Below, in pieces: positions 34,986 through 44,178 of a stretch of DNA of 64,000 bases (the stretch's first letter is position 1; each line of letters starts with the position of its first letter). The DNA is taken from contig JAPLRP010000020.1 of the NCBI GenBank assembly GCA_026399095.1, positions 27,113-91,112 of the forward strand, read 5' to 3'. The position numbers and the translations under genes are program-made. The notes under the pieces are model-generated. The model made no database searches and was not told the DNA's origin. It saw only the letters and a list, made by a program, of their open reading frames with translations. Source of the stretch: Methylococcales bacterium (GTDB lineage Bacteria > Pseudomonadota > Gammaproteobacteria > Methylococcales > Methylomonadaceae).

Positions 34986-35915
34986 ATGAATAAATATACC
35001 AGTATTATTGCTCTCTTTTTAATAGCCTTATCTATAAATCTGAGCGTTATTTCCGAAGCGGATGCGAAACGTTTCGGTAGCGGTGGTTCTTTTGGCGGGC
35101 GCTCTTCTTATAGTGCTCCCTATAAACGTTCAGTAATTCCACCGACTCGTTCAGCTAACCAACAACAAGCAAGCGCTCAAAACCAGACGGCTAGGCAAGG
35201 CATGGCCAATCGAGGGGGTTTAATGGGAATGTTGGGTGGTTTGGCCTTGGGAGGATTATTAGGCTCGCTATTCTTTGGTGGTGCTTTCGAAAACTTTAAT
35301 TTTATGGATATTCTGGTTTTAGGAGGAATTGTCTTTTTACTTTATAAGTTATTTGCCGCCAAACGTGGCAATGTTCAACAACCCGTTTACAACCATACCA
35401 GCCAGAATTTTGAACCATCACAAGGCCCCCAAAACAATCCAGCCGGGTTTAATACCGATGTTTTATTCAACAAAGGCAAATCATCTTCATCTCAACCTGT
35501 CTTTTCAGCCAATGCTGACTTGAACGATAAGCTTATTGTTCCTGAAAGTTTTGATCAACAAATCTTCTTATCTGGAGCTAAAAAAGCTTTTACTATTCTG
35601 CAAAAAGCGTGGGATGATCGAGACCTGGCTGAAATAAGAGGTTTATCAACAGATAAGGTGTTCGCTGAAATTCAGGAACAAATTAAAGCATCAACGACTG
35701 GAAACCACACCGACATACTTAAGCTTGAAGCAGAACTATTGGAAGTGAGAGAAATAGGTTCAGAACTTGAGGCAACCGTGTTGTTTGACTCAATTATGCG
35801 CGAAGATATCAACGCTCAAACTGAACAAGTTCGAGAAATATGGCATTTTGTTAAACCCAAAAGCAACCTCCAATCCAAATGGCTTTTGGATGGCATTCAG
35901 CAATTGGAAGATTAA
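34986..35915 (+). CDS. Tim44-like domain membrane protein
   Basis: 309 residues. It has a signal-like N terminus (SIIALFLIALSINLSVISEADA), a low-complexity GSGGSFGGRSSYSAPYK stretch, a Gln/Ala/Asn linker, a Gly/Leu-rich membrane segment (MLGGLALGGLLGSLFFGG) and a second one (ILVLGGIVFLLYKLF). A C-terminal Tim44-like domain (about 190-305, FLSGAKKAFTILQKAWDDRD) follows. This layout is common for proteobacterial Tim44-like proteins of unknown role, possibly in envelope biogenesis. It lies between the two divergent metal efflux operons but need not be related to them. Confidence 0.88.
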   Translation: MNKYTSIIALFLIALSINLSVISEADAKRFGSGGSFGGRSSYSAPYKRSVIPPTRSANQQQASAQNQTARQGMANRGGLMGMLGGLALGGLLGSLFFGGAFENFNFMDILVLGGIVFLLYKLFAAKRGNVQQPVYNHTSQNFEPSQGPQNNPAGFNTDVLFNKGKSSSSQPVFSANADLNDKLIVPESFDQQIFLSGAKKAFTILQKAWDDRDLAEIRGLSTDKVFAEIQEQIKASTTGNHTDILKLEAELLEVREIGSELEATVLFDSIMREDINAQTEQVREIWHFVKPKSNLQSKWLLDGIQQLED

Positions 35916-35965
35916 AGCCTGTTCTTGCAAAACTCAATACTCATAGCTTTTGTTAGTAACAATCA

Positions 35966-36002
35966 GCTGGTCCTTATCATTCATAATGGATCAGCATTTA
36001 TT
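35966..36002 (+). terminator. Hairpin after the Tim44-like gene
   Basis: GCTGGTCC (35966-35973) pairs with GGATCAGC (35988-35995) with one G-T pair, extended by TTAT/ATAA inside, and is followed by ATTTATT. It is weak on U-tract but well placed, 50 bp after the stop. The rest of 35916-36279 is AT-rich with no supported gene; a TATAAT near 36205 has no convincing -35. Confidence 0.45.
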
Positions 36003-36279
36003 AGCCCTCTAATTCAATCTATTACTACTTCACAAAAAGTTGTAATGAACCCCGCCAATTGGTTCTTATAAACCTAATCCTTAACATCATCACAATAAAG
36101 CCTCAATAAAATAATCATAACACATTGAATAATATTGATTATGTATTCTGGCACAGAAATAGCTTATATTACATCTAGTACATTATAAATAAGCTACATT
36201 AAACTATAATAACCCAAGACATATAGCTCTGTGCTATGTTCAAATGAATTACTTTCTCTAAGAGAATATATCTATTTTT

Positions 36280-36483
36280 ATGGGCAATAACTACTTGAAA
36301 GCCCCCTCTTTGAGCTATAAAAAGTACTATTTTTTAGCCTTAGTTTTCTTATTTGCAGCACTTTTATTTTTAGCTTATAGTATCGAATCAATATTATATT
36401 GTATGGTTAAAAGAATTTACCCCCCTCAATTCCAAACTAAAAAATATCAGACCTTTATGCCAAGCCTAGCAAATAAACACTAA
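36280..36483 (+). CDS. Small single-pass membrane protein upstream of RND system 2
   Basis: 67 residues. One strong membrane helix, YYFLALVFLFAALLFLAYSI (about 17-36), is followed by a basic tail (VKRIYPPQFQTKKYQTF). A purine-rich AAGAGA lies 14-19 bp before the ATG. It is 48 bp upstream of the czcC-like gene on the same strand and may belong to the operon leader. I do not recognise it; coding status is probable but not secure. Confidence 0.45.
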   Translation: MGNNYLKAPSLSYKKYYFLALVFLFAALLFLAYSIESILYCMVKRIYPPQFQTKKYQTFMPSLANKH

Positions 36484-36531
36484 TGTCATTTAAAAACAAA
36501 AACACATTTACTTTAACAATCGCCAGAATTT

Positions 36532-37890
36532 ATGCCCACTCATTCATTTAAATCAACTGCATTTACGTTGTTAATAAGCTTAATCATAGCTTTTGATGCT
36601 TATGGACAAAATCAAACGCTGTCTATTGATGAGGTATTATCTTTTTTTTATCAGCGCAATCTTGATCTGATTGCCGCCCAATACAATATTGACCAATCTT
36701 TTGCCGAAGCCGTGATTGCTGCAGCAATACCCAATCCAACTGTTAATATTCAGATTGGCGAACTTAGTAACAACAATCTCAACAAAGGCTCCAGCGCAAG
36801 CGGTTGTAATCATAATGCCAACGTTTCCTGCGGTGCTTCAGAATATTATTCTTTCAGTCAATTGATTGAAGTGGCCGGTAAGAGAGGTTTACGTATACAA
36901 AGTAGTGGCTTCGCAACTCAAGCGGCAGAAAGTGATTTTCGTGATGCCGTGCGTATTTTTTCCAATATGGTCAGACATACCTACTATCAGTTGTTACAAA
37001 TGCAGAAAAATCGCTGGTTAGCTCAAGAAATCGTCGATCATTACGAGGTTATTTCGAATGCCAATCGGTTACGTCTAAAAAGTGGTGATATTTCCGAATC
37101 TGAGTTTCTGCGAGTAAAAATGGAAGCCATGCGCGCGCAATCCGATCTTGATAATGCTCAAACGGCGGTAGAAATGGCGCAAGCTGATTTAGCTGTCATT
37201 TTGCGCTGGCCGGATAAAAGCCTGCAATTCGAAGCCAAAGAGCAATGGCCTGAAGTTAAGAACATTGGTCAAAACCTTCCGAAAGAGGAATTGATAAGCA
37301 AAGCTTTGCAACAACGCCCAGATCTACAAAGCGATAAACTTCGTGCAGATCAAGCCGATAAAGAGTTGGAATTAGCAAGGCGACTTAAATATCCTGATGT
37401 CACCGTCACCGCCGGTTACGCTCGTGATCCCAGTAATAATGCACTTAACTCCGGCTTTATTGGTGTCAGCGTGCCATTACCGTTATTTTATCAATACGAA
37501 GGACAATCCGATAAGGCCGCTGTCAATTTAAACCAAAGTCGATTGGCGGCAGAGCAAACTGAATTGGGCATACGAAACGATGTCATTAGTGCTTTAGCGG
37601 CTTGGAATAGCGCCAGTAAAATTGTCATACGTTTCAAAGACGGCTTATTGGATGATGCGCTTGCAGTAAGAAATAGTTCTGAACTGGCTTACAACAAGGG
37701 AGCCACCAGTGTGCTGGATTTTATCGAAGCCCAGCGTAGTTATAAAAATGTGATGCATGATTATTATGCCGCAGAGATTAACAGAGCAAACGCTTATTAC
37801 GATTTAGAAAAATCAATGGGCGTAGAATTGGATGTCGATAAAGCGCCAGTTCCTCGCAATAGCAAGCGCCAAGAAAATTTACAACAATAG
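36532..37890 (+). CDS. czcC: TolC-family outer membrane channel CzcC, system 2
   Basis: 452 residues. A signal peptide (about 1-26, IIAFDAYG) is followed by LSIDEVLSFFYQRNLDLIAA, then PNPTVNIQIGELSNNN, YSFSQLIEVAGKRGLRIQ and a C-terminal NKGATSVLDFIEAQRSYKNV. The EVAGKRGLR and FIEAQR motifs are typical of CzcC/CnrC-type outer membrane factors. It is the first of four clearly cotranscribed genes (czcC-czcB-czcA-PII-like), 12 bp before czcB. It forms the outer membrane duct for metal export. Confidence 0.93.
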   Translation: MPTHSFKSTAFTLLISLIIAFDAYGQNQTLSIDEVLSFFYQRNLDLIAAQYNIDQSFAEAVIAAAIPNPTVNIQIGELSNNNLNKGSSASGCNHNANVSCGASEYYSFSQLIEVAGKRGLRIQSSGFATQAAESDFRDAVRIFSNMVRHTYYQLLQMQKNRWLAQEIVDHYEVISNANRLRLKSGDISESEFLRVKMEAMRAQSDLDNAQTAVEMAQADLAVILRWPDKSLQFEAKEQWPEVKNIGQNLPKEELISKALQQRPDLQSDKLRADQADKELELARRLKYPDVTVTAGYARDPSNNALNSGFIGVSVPLPLFYQYEGQSDKAAVNLNQSRLAAEQTELGIRNDVISALAAWNSASKIVIRFKDGLLDDALAVRNSSELAYNKGATSVLDFIEAQRSYKNVMHDYYAAEINRANAYYDLEKSMGVELDVDKAPVPRNSKRQENLQQ

Positions 37891-37902
37891 TCTGTATCGA
37901 AA

Positions 37903-39072
37903 ATGGAAATGAATAACCAGCTGCCCAATCAAAGAAAAAAACTGCTTTTATCCGGACTACTGGTAATGGCTATATTAACAGCTTGTACCGACTCATCTGA
38001 TACAAATAAGCCTGCACCACAATCACCAAAAATTAAAGGCGAAGTGCATTTAGCTCCCGATTCACCGAAGAAAGCCTATGTCAAGATAGCTCGTGTGAGT
38101 TTGACTCAACATCCTCTTTTGGAACCGTTGACAGGTAAAATTACTTATAACGAAAGCTTAACCTCAAGGGTTAGCTCTCCCGTTGCCGGTCGAGTGATTA
38201 CGGCACCTATTTCACTAGGCACACAAGTTAAAGCCGGTTCGACCTTATTGGAACTGGATAGCCCTGATGTCGCCGCTGCCGAAGCCGATTATGCAAAAGC
38301 ACAGGCAGCTATCACACTGGCCAGTAAAAACTTTAATCGTCAAAAAGAACTTTATGAAGGTAAAGCTGTCTCTCAAAAACAATTGGAGCAAGCTCAAGAT
38401 GATTTTAATGCGGCACGCAGCGAAGTAGAACGAGCTCAAGATCGAATGAAAAACCTTCATATCAGCGCGGGGCAGAGCAATGGTCAATTCGCTTTGCGCT
38501 CGCCAATATCTGGCGTAGTGATTGAACGCAATGTTAATCCCGGCATTGAAGTACGACCCGACCGCGAAGCACCTTTATTCGTGGTATCGGACACTAAAAA
38601 ACTAACACTACTAATGGCTGTTTTTGAAGTCAATCTTAGTAAAATAAAACTAGGGCAGAAACTATCTGTTTCTGTTCCAGCTTATCCAAACGAATTATTC
38701 CCTGCCACCGTACAATATATCGGCCAAGTGCTTGATGAAAAAACCCGTACAGTGCAAGTTCGATGCGACCTACCGAATACGAATGACCGCTTATTACCGG
38801 GCATGTACGCAACCATAACAGTAGAAAGTGATCCCGATGACAAAGCAATCATGATACCGCTGACGGCTGTTTTTACGGAAGGCGATGCCGATTATGTATT
38901 TATTGCTCTCGATGAAAATCACTATCAGCAGCGCCCGGTTGAAATTGGCCTGCGACTAAAAGACAAAGCCGTTATCACTCAAGGATTGCAGCCTAATGAA
39001 CAACTGGTGACTGATGGCGCGCTGACGTTGCGAGCTGAAGAAGAAGTCGAAACTGAAAGCGATAAACCCTAG
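37903..39072 (+). CDS. czcB: RND periplasmic adaptor CzcB, lipoprotein, system 2
   Basis: 389 residues. The N terminus has a lipobox (MAILTAC, Cys at about residue 28), so it should be lipid-anchored to the inner membrane. The lipoyl halves are VSSPVAGRVITAPISLGTQV and RSPISGVVIERNVNPGIEVR. A helical hairpin (KNFNRQKELYEGKAVSQKQL) lies between them. The beta-barrel and C-terminal domains include FPATVQYIGQVLDEKTRTVQ and LPGMYATITVES. It bridges CzcA and CzcC. The difference from the non-lipidated adaptor of system 1 fits two separately acquired pumps. Confidence 0.93.
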   Translation: MEMNNQLPNQRKKLLLSGLLVMAILTACTDSSDTNKPAPQSPKIKGEVHLAPDSPKKAYVKIARVSLTQHPLLEPLTGKITYNESLTSRVSSPVAGRVITAPISLGTQVKAGSTLLELDSPDVAAAEADYAKAQAAITLASKNFNRQKELYEGKAVSQKQLEQAQDDFNAARSEVERAQDRMKNLHISAGQSNGQFALRSPISGVVIERNVNPGIEVRPDREAPLFVVSDTKKLTLLMAVFEVNLSKIKLGQKLSVSVPAYPNELFPATVQYIGQVLDEKTRTVQVRCDLPNTNDRLLPGMYATITVESDPDDKAIMIPLTAVFTEGDADYVFIALDENHYQQRPVEIGLRLKDKAVITQGLQPNEQLVTDGALTLRAEEEVETESDKP

Positions 39073-39093
39073 TCCTGTACAGAGAATATTGAC

Positions 39094-42000
39094 ATGATTG
39101 AGCACATAATTGCATTTTGCCTACAACAGCGACTGATGGTTATCGGCGCTACGCTGGCAATTGCCATATCTGGCATTATTGCATTTGAAAAATTACCTGT
39201 CCAGGCATTTCCGGACGTCCAAAACGTCTTTGTACAAGTTGTAACGCAATACCCCGGACAGGCACCAGAAGAAGTAGAAAAGCTCATATCGTTACCTATC
39301 GAGCGCGTAATGAATGGCTTGCCACATCTAATGAGTATGCGCTCAGTTTCTATCTTCGGCCTATCAGTGGTTACACTGACTTTCGACGATGATGCAGAAG
39401 ATTATTTCTCTCGACAACAAGTATTGGAACGTTTGCAAAATGCCGATATTCCGAACGACAGCAAACCTCAGCTAGGACCTTTATCAACCGGTGTCGGAGA
39501 AATTTTACGTTATGTTGTCGATGCCAAGAACTTATCTCTAATTGAACAGCGGGCATTGCAGGACTGGGTCATTGAACCAAAGATTCGTTCTGTTCAAGGC
39601 GTAGCCGATGTAGTGTCTTATGGCGGCGGGGTAAAGGAATACAAGATTACCGCTAAACCTGACCGCTTGAAAAATTACGACATTGATCTTCAACAAATAT
39701 TCGACGCCATTGCTGCCAACAATAACAACACCGGTGGCGGCTATATTGAATACGGCGATGAAGCCTTGGTAGTAAGAAGTATTGGCTTATTAAAGTCAGC
39801 TGAAGAAATCGGTGAAATCGTCGTTGCTACTTATGATGGCGTGCCAGTAAAAATTAAGGACGTTGCTGATATCAGCGTCGGACCTCAGCCTCGCACCGGC
39901 ATGGTGGGTATGAATAAACGCGATGATATCGTCGAAGGGATTGTACTACTCATCAAAGGCCGTGATGCCGTCAATGTATTGGGTGGTGTTAAAGAAAAAA
40001 TAAAAGAGCTCAACGATTTTGGTCTGCCACCCGGCGTTAAAATTACCCCTATTTACGATCGAACTGAACTAGTCGGCCATACTGTACATACGGTTGAGCA
40101 CAACATGCTCGAAGGTGCGGCGTTGATCATGATTATCCTTTTGGTGTTTTTACGGCGCTTTATGGCGGCGTTTCTGATCACTTTAATCATTCCACTTTCA
40201 CTGTTATTTGCTTTTATTCTGGTCGATTTAGGTGGTATCTCTGCCAATCTTATTTCACTAGGTGCGATTGATTTCGGTATTATCGTCGACAGTGCAGTAG
40301 TCTTGGTTGAAGCAGTTATGGTTCAGGTAACGCTAGATTTACATCGTAATATGGATATTCGTCATCTGCGACAAACGCTTTTGATTACGGCCACGGAAAT
40401 GGGCCGACCAATTTTATTTTCAAAAGCCATTATCATCATCGCTTTTTTACCTATTTTCACTTTCCAGAGAGTAGAGGCGAAAATTTTTGCACCGATGGCA
40501 TATACCCTTAGTTTTGCCCTAATAGCCTCTATGCTTTTCAGTTTGACTTTTGTACCGGCAATGTTAACTTATTTATTGGGCCCCAAAATTGCCGAAAGCC
40601 ATAATCCTTTGGTTCATGCGATGGAGCATCACTACCGGCGACTTTTGGAATGGGTACTTAAACATGCCCGCACCGTATTTATTTCAGCTGTCTTCACTTT
40701 AGTATTAAGTTTCATGTCGGTTCGTTTTATAGGAACCGAATTTATGCCTAAGTTAGATGAAGGCAATATTTGGCTGACCATTACTTTGCCAACACCGGTA
40801 TCTCTAACTACCGCCAAAGAATTTGAACGCAAGGTACGAGATAAACTGGAAGTGTTTTCAGAAGCCAAGATGGTCTTAACCCAACTGGGTAGACCTGAAG
40901 ATGGTACAGATCCCAAAGGCTTTAACAATCTTGAAGTATTGATTGATCTTAATCCTAAAGACACTTGGCGCTATAAGAAAAAAGATGAACTGGTTCGGGC
41001 AATGGATAAGGAACTGTCGATATTTCCTGGCATCCTCACTAACTTTTCGCAGGTGATTCAAGATAACGTTGAAGAAGCTATTTCAGGTGTTAAAGGGGAA
41101 ATAGCCATTAAAATATTTGGCAGCGACCTAAAAACCCTGCAAGACAGAGCCGATCAAGTCACGCATATTCTTGCTTCCCTTCGCGGAGCTACCGATGTGG
41201 CAGCAGAACAGCAAGCCGGTTTGGCGCAGGTGATGGTTGATATCGATCGTGCCAAAGTATCGCGTTATGGTATTAATGTTGCGGATGTTGAGCGCGTAAT
41301 GGAAATCGGCATGGGTGGTAAAGCGGCGTCAAAATTTCTGGAAGGTGAAAGACGTTTTGATATTACTCTGCGCTATGAAGAAAATTCCCGTAATTCTGTA
41401 GCCGGATTGGAAAATCTAACTGTACAAGCGCCAAATGGTGCACGTATTCCCCTTTCGGAACTGGCCACGATTAAAATCAATCAAGGTGCTTCCAGAATCA
41501 GCAGGGAAGACAATATGCGTAGAATTGCCATTAAATGTAATTTGATCAACCGCGATCAAGGTAGCTTTGTCGCAGAAGCACAGCAAAAAGTTGCCGCACA
41601 AGTCGATTTACCTCCTGGTTACCGTATAGTCTGGAGCGGACAGTTTGAAAATCAACAGCGGGCGATGAAACGTCTTGCTGTTATCGTCCCAATCAGTCTT
41701 GGACTTATCTTCGTGCTATTGTTCTGGGCTTTTATGTCGATAAAAAATGCGCTATTGATTCTCATGAACGTGCCTTTCGCGATGATCGGTGGTATCCTGA
41801 TTTTACTGGGTACGGGGATTAATCTTAGTGTGTCTGCCGCAGTGGGTTTCATTGCATTATTTGGCATTGCCGTGCAAAACGGGGTAATTCTGGTGTCGCA
41901 ACTAAATAAATTACGCAGAGAAGGGCAGTCATTACATGATGCCATTGTTAATGGATCCGTCAGTCGCCTCAGGCCGGTAGTGATGACGGCTATGATGGCG

Positions 42001-42162
42001 ATATTAGGGCTTTTTCCTGCAGCACTCTCAACCAGTGTCGGCTCTGAAACAGCCAAGCCTTTCGCTGTCGTAATTATTGGCGGATTATTAACAGCAACCC
42101 TGCTGACATTGACACTTTTGCCTGCACTGTATCGCTATTTTGCCGAACCTGATGAAATTTAA
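39094..42162 (+). CDS. czcA: Heavy-metal RND permease CzcA, system 2
   Basis: 1022-residue permease. It starts MIEHIIAFCLQQRLMVIGAT, followed by LPVQAFPDVQNVFVQVVTQY, typical of the Czc/Cnr group. The fourth membrane segment reads DFGIIVDSAVVLVEA, keeping both Asp and the Glu shown in Cupriavidus CzcA to be needed for proton-coupled divalent cation export. The N-terminal loop SISLPIERVMNGLP-like region (reading SLPIERVMNGLPHLMSMRSV) and FIGTEFMPKLDEGNIW are also characteristic. Zn, Co, Cd or Ni are the likely ions. czcB ends 21 bp before it; the PII-like gene starts 9 bp after it. Confidence 0.95.
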   Translation: MIEHIIAFCLQQRLMVIGATLAIAISGIIAFEKLPVQAFPDVQNVFVQVVTQYPGQAPEEVEKLISLPIERVMNGLPHLMSMRSVSIFGLSVVTLTFDDDAEDYFSRQQVLERLQNADIPNDSKPQLGPLSTGVGEILRYVVDAKNLSLIEQRALQDWVIEPKIRSVQGVADVVSYGGGVKEYKITAKPDRLKNYDIDLQQIFDAIAANNNNTGGGYIEYGDEALVVRSIGLLKSAEEIGEIVVATYDGVPVKIKDVADISVGPQPRTGMVGMNKRDDIVEGIVLLIKGRDAVNVLGGVKEKIKELNDFGLPPGVKITPIYDRTELVGHTVHTVEHNMLEGAALIMIILLVFLRRFMAAFLITLIIPLSLLFAFILVDLGGISANLISLGAIDFGIIVDSAVVLVEAVMVQVTLDLHRNMDIRHLRQTLLITATEMGRPILFSKAIIIIAFLPIFTFQRVEAKIFAPMAYTLSFALIASMLFSLTFVPAMLTYLLGPKIAESHNPLVHAMEHHYRRLLEWVLKHARTVFISAVFTLVLSFMSVRFIGTEFMPKLDEGNIWLTITLPTPVSLTTAKEFERKVRDKLEVFSEAKMVLTQLGRPEDGTDPKGFNNLEVLIDLNPKDTWRYKKKDELVRAMDKELSIFPGILTNFSQVIQDNVEEAISGVKGEIAIKIFGSDLKTLQDRADQVTHILASLRGATDVAAEQQAGLAQVMVDIDRAKVSRYGINVADVERVMEIGMGGKAASKFLEGERRFDITLRYEENSRNSVAGLENLTVQAPNGARIPLSELATIKINQGASRISREDNMRRIAIKCNLINRDQGSFVAEAQQKVAAQVDLPPGYRIVWSGQFENQQRAMKRLAVIVPISLGLIFVLLFWAFMSIKNALLILMNVPFAMIGGILILLGTGINLSVSAAVGFIALFGIAVQNGVILVSQLNKLRREGQSLHDAIVNGSVSRLRPVVMTAMMAILGLFPAALSTSVGSETAKPFAVVIIGGLLTATLLTLTLLPALYRYFAEPDEI

Positions 42163-42171
42163 AGGAAAATC

Positions 42172-42498
42172 ATGAAAGAAATACGTGCCTTTATCCAACC
42201 TCATAAACTTGGACAGGTGACCATGGCTTTATTGGAAGTACCGGGGTTTCCTGGCATGACTGTCATTGATTGTAATGGTTTTGGGCGAGAACGAACTCAA
42301 CACGGTCAGGACTACAAACCATTCATGCCCAAAAAGCGGCTTGAGATTTTCGCACCCGACAGCTTGGTGGAGATTATTTTTGAAACCATCATGGAGACTG
42401 CCTATAGCGGACAGCATGGGGACGGAAAAGTATATATTATGGATATGCTTGAAGGCGGCAGGGTAAGTACACGTGAAAGGGATCCGGATTTGGGATAA
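42172..42498 (+). CDS. PII-like protein at the end of RND system 2
   Basis: 108 residues of the PII (GlnB/GlnK) superfamily. It begins MKEIRAFIQPHKLGQVTMAL, continues FPGMTVIDCNGFGRERTQHG in the T-loop region, and has the C-terminal signature AYSGQHGDGKVYIMDM. The Tyr-containing canonical T-loop for uridylylation is not conserved (shortened, YKPFMPKKRLEI), so it is not an ordinary nitrogen regulator. Small PII-like proteins linked to CzcA pumps are known as a group. It probably binds a nucleotide or metal and modulates the pump. AAAGGAAA precedes the ATG. Confidence 0.9.
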   Translation: MKEIRAFIQPHKLGQVTMALLEVPGFPGMTVIDCNGFGRERTQHGQDYKPFMPKKRLEIFAPDSLVEIIFETIMETAYSGQHGDGKVYIMDMLEGGRVSTRERDPDLG

Positions 42499-42703
42499 TT
42501 ACTTTATCTACTTTGCAACAACAATAAAACCATTTCAGGGTAAAAAATAACTTAAGTTACGTTTTTAATAGGCCTGTAATTAAAAACCGCCATTATTTGT
42601 CAATTAATTACTCATGCTCACCGATGAATAATACCGACTTACCCACGCTGCACACCCACAAGAAATGCAAATTAAATCTAAATAACTAAACCCTTTAAGC
42701 TTA

Positions 42704-44155
42704 ATGAGCATTTCAAAACTATTGCTATTATGTGTTTTTTTTACAATTACCTCAGCACAAGCTGAAGACGGCAGCTATCCAGAAAAAAATGATGATGGTG
42801 AGTTTTCAATTATGAATTCATTATCTGATCTTGGACTGCATAACCTGAAAGATGAACGATGGAATATCTATTCTCAGGCAACTTATATTTCAAGCTTTAA
42901 ACAAGCTTTCCCTGCAGCCTATACCAATTTAAACGGCTCACCTAATTCATTACTGCCTAATTCCGAGCGGAGCTTTACTGCAACATTTACCTCTTATCTT
43001 GGCCTTAAAGCCTGGACTGGCGCTGAATTCTATGCTGCGCCAGAAATGATTTCAGAGCGACCTCTTTCAGGACTTAAGGGAATAGGCGGCAGCATTCAAA
43101 ATTTCGAGCTTCAAAAAAATGGAACCTCAAGCGCTACATGGTATTTGTCCAGAGTATTTTACAGACAAACCCTGTCACTTGGTGGAGAAAAAAGTGACGT
43201 TAATTCAGGCCCTTTGCAATTAGCTGGAACTGTTTCTAGCCGCCGCATTGTTTTTACTGTCGGTACCTTTAGCATTCTTGATATATTTGATAAAAATAGC
43301 TATGCAGGCGATCTTCGCCAACAATTTTTGAATATGGCATTTTTGACCAATGCCGCCTATGACTTTGCAGCAGATGCACGCGGCTATACGACCGGACTAG
43401 TTGGTGAATATTACTTTGATACGTGGGCATTTCGCTTCGCGCGAATTGCCGCACCTAAAGATCCTAATGCACTTCCTTTAGACTATAACATACTTAAATA
43501 TTACGGGGATCAAGTAGAACTAGAGCACAAACATGTTATCAAAGGGCAGTCAGGCGCTTTAAAATTACTGGCCTATAGAAACCATGAAAATATGGGGCGT
43601 TTTAGTGATGCTATTACGGCATACCAGTCCGACCCCGCAAAAAATGCAACAACCTGCACAGGTTATAATTATGATTCTGGTAACTCTTCTGCACCTGATC
43701 TATGCTGGGCTAGAAAACCGAATGTAAAAATGGGGATCGGCATAAACATGGAACAGGGAATCACTGAAGATATAGGTCTGTTTTTTAGGGGTATGGTTTC
43801 AGATGGAAAAACTGAAGTTTATTCCTATACATCTTCAGATCGCTCTCTATCTTTAGGCGGATTGATGAATGGCTTACGTTGGGGGCGAAATAAAGATGCG
43901 GTAGGTCTTGGTTATGCGCAAAGCTGGATTTCAAGCCAACACGCAACCTATCTCAATATGGGCGGTATCGACGGATTTATCGGTGATGGTAAAATAAATG
44001 TCAAGCCAGAGCAACTTGTAAATATTTTCTACAAATGGCATGTCATTAGTTCCAGTTGGTTATCTTTTGACTATCAACATTTAAACAACCCCGCTTACAA
44101 CTCAGATCGTGGGCCCGTTAATATTTATGGAGTCAGGGTTCATTTTGAATTTTAA
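42704..44155 (+). CDS. OprB-like carbohydrate porin family outer membrane protein
   Basis: 483 residues. A signal peptide (about 1-20, TSAQA) is followed by an outer membrane beta-barrel pattern of alternating strands ending in an aromatic residue (VRVHFEF). Stretches such as GAEFYAAPEMISERPLSGLK, LGGEKSDVNSGPLQLAG, GTFSILDIFDKNSYAGDLR and FLNMAFLTNAAYDFAADARG match carbohydrate-selective porins of the OprB type. It stands alone, 206 bp downstream of the PII-like gene, with no sugar genes nearby. The region 42499-42703 holds no gene. Because of the metal-efflux context it might admit other small solutes; that is inference. Confidence 0.75.
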   Translation: MSISKLLLLCVFFTITSAQAEDGSYPEKNDDGEFSIMNSLSDLGLHNLKDERWNIYSQATYISSFKQAFPAAYTNLNGSPNSLLPNSERSFTATFTSYLGLKAWTGAEFYAAPEMISERPLSGLKGIGGSIQNFELQKNGTSSATWYLSRVFYRQTLSLGGEKSDVNSGPLQLAGTVSSRRIVFTVGTFSILDIFDKNSYAGDLRQQFLNMAFLTNAAYDFAADARGYTTGLVGEYYFDTWAFRFARIAAPKDPNALPLDYNILKYYGDQVELEHKHVIKGQSGALKLLAYRNHENMGRFSDAITAYQSDPAKNATTCTGYNYDSGNSSAPDLCWARKPNVKMGIGINMEQGITEDIGLFFRGMVSDGKTEVYSYTSSDRSLSLGGLMNGLRWGRNKDAVGLGYAQSWISSQHATYLNMGGIDGFIGDGKINVKPEQLVNIFYKWHVISSSWLSFDYQHLNNPAYNSDRGPVNIYGVRVHFEF

Positions 44156-44178
44156 AATATGCCATCATAAAAAGTCAA

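Noticed and set aside
42172..42498. PII-like gene as a canonical nitrogen regulator (glnB/glnK)
   Set aside because: The T-loop is shortened and altered, there is no amtB or glnA nearby, and the gene is embedded in a czc operon.
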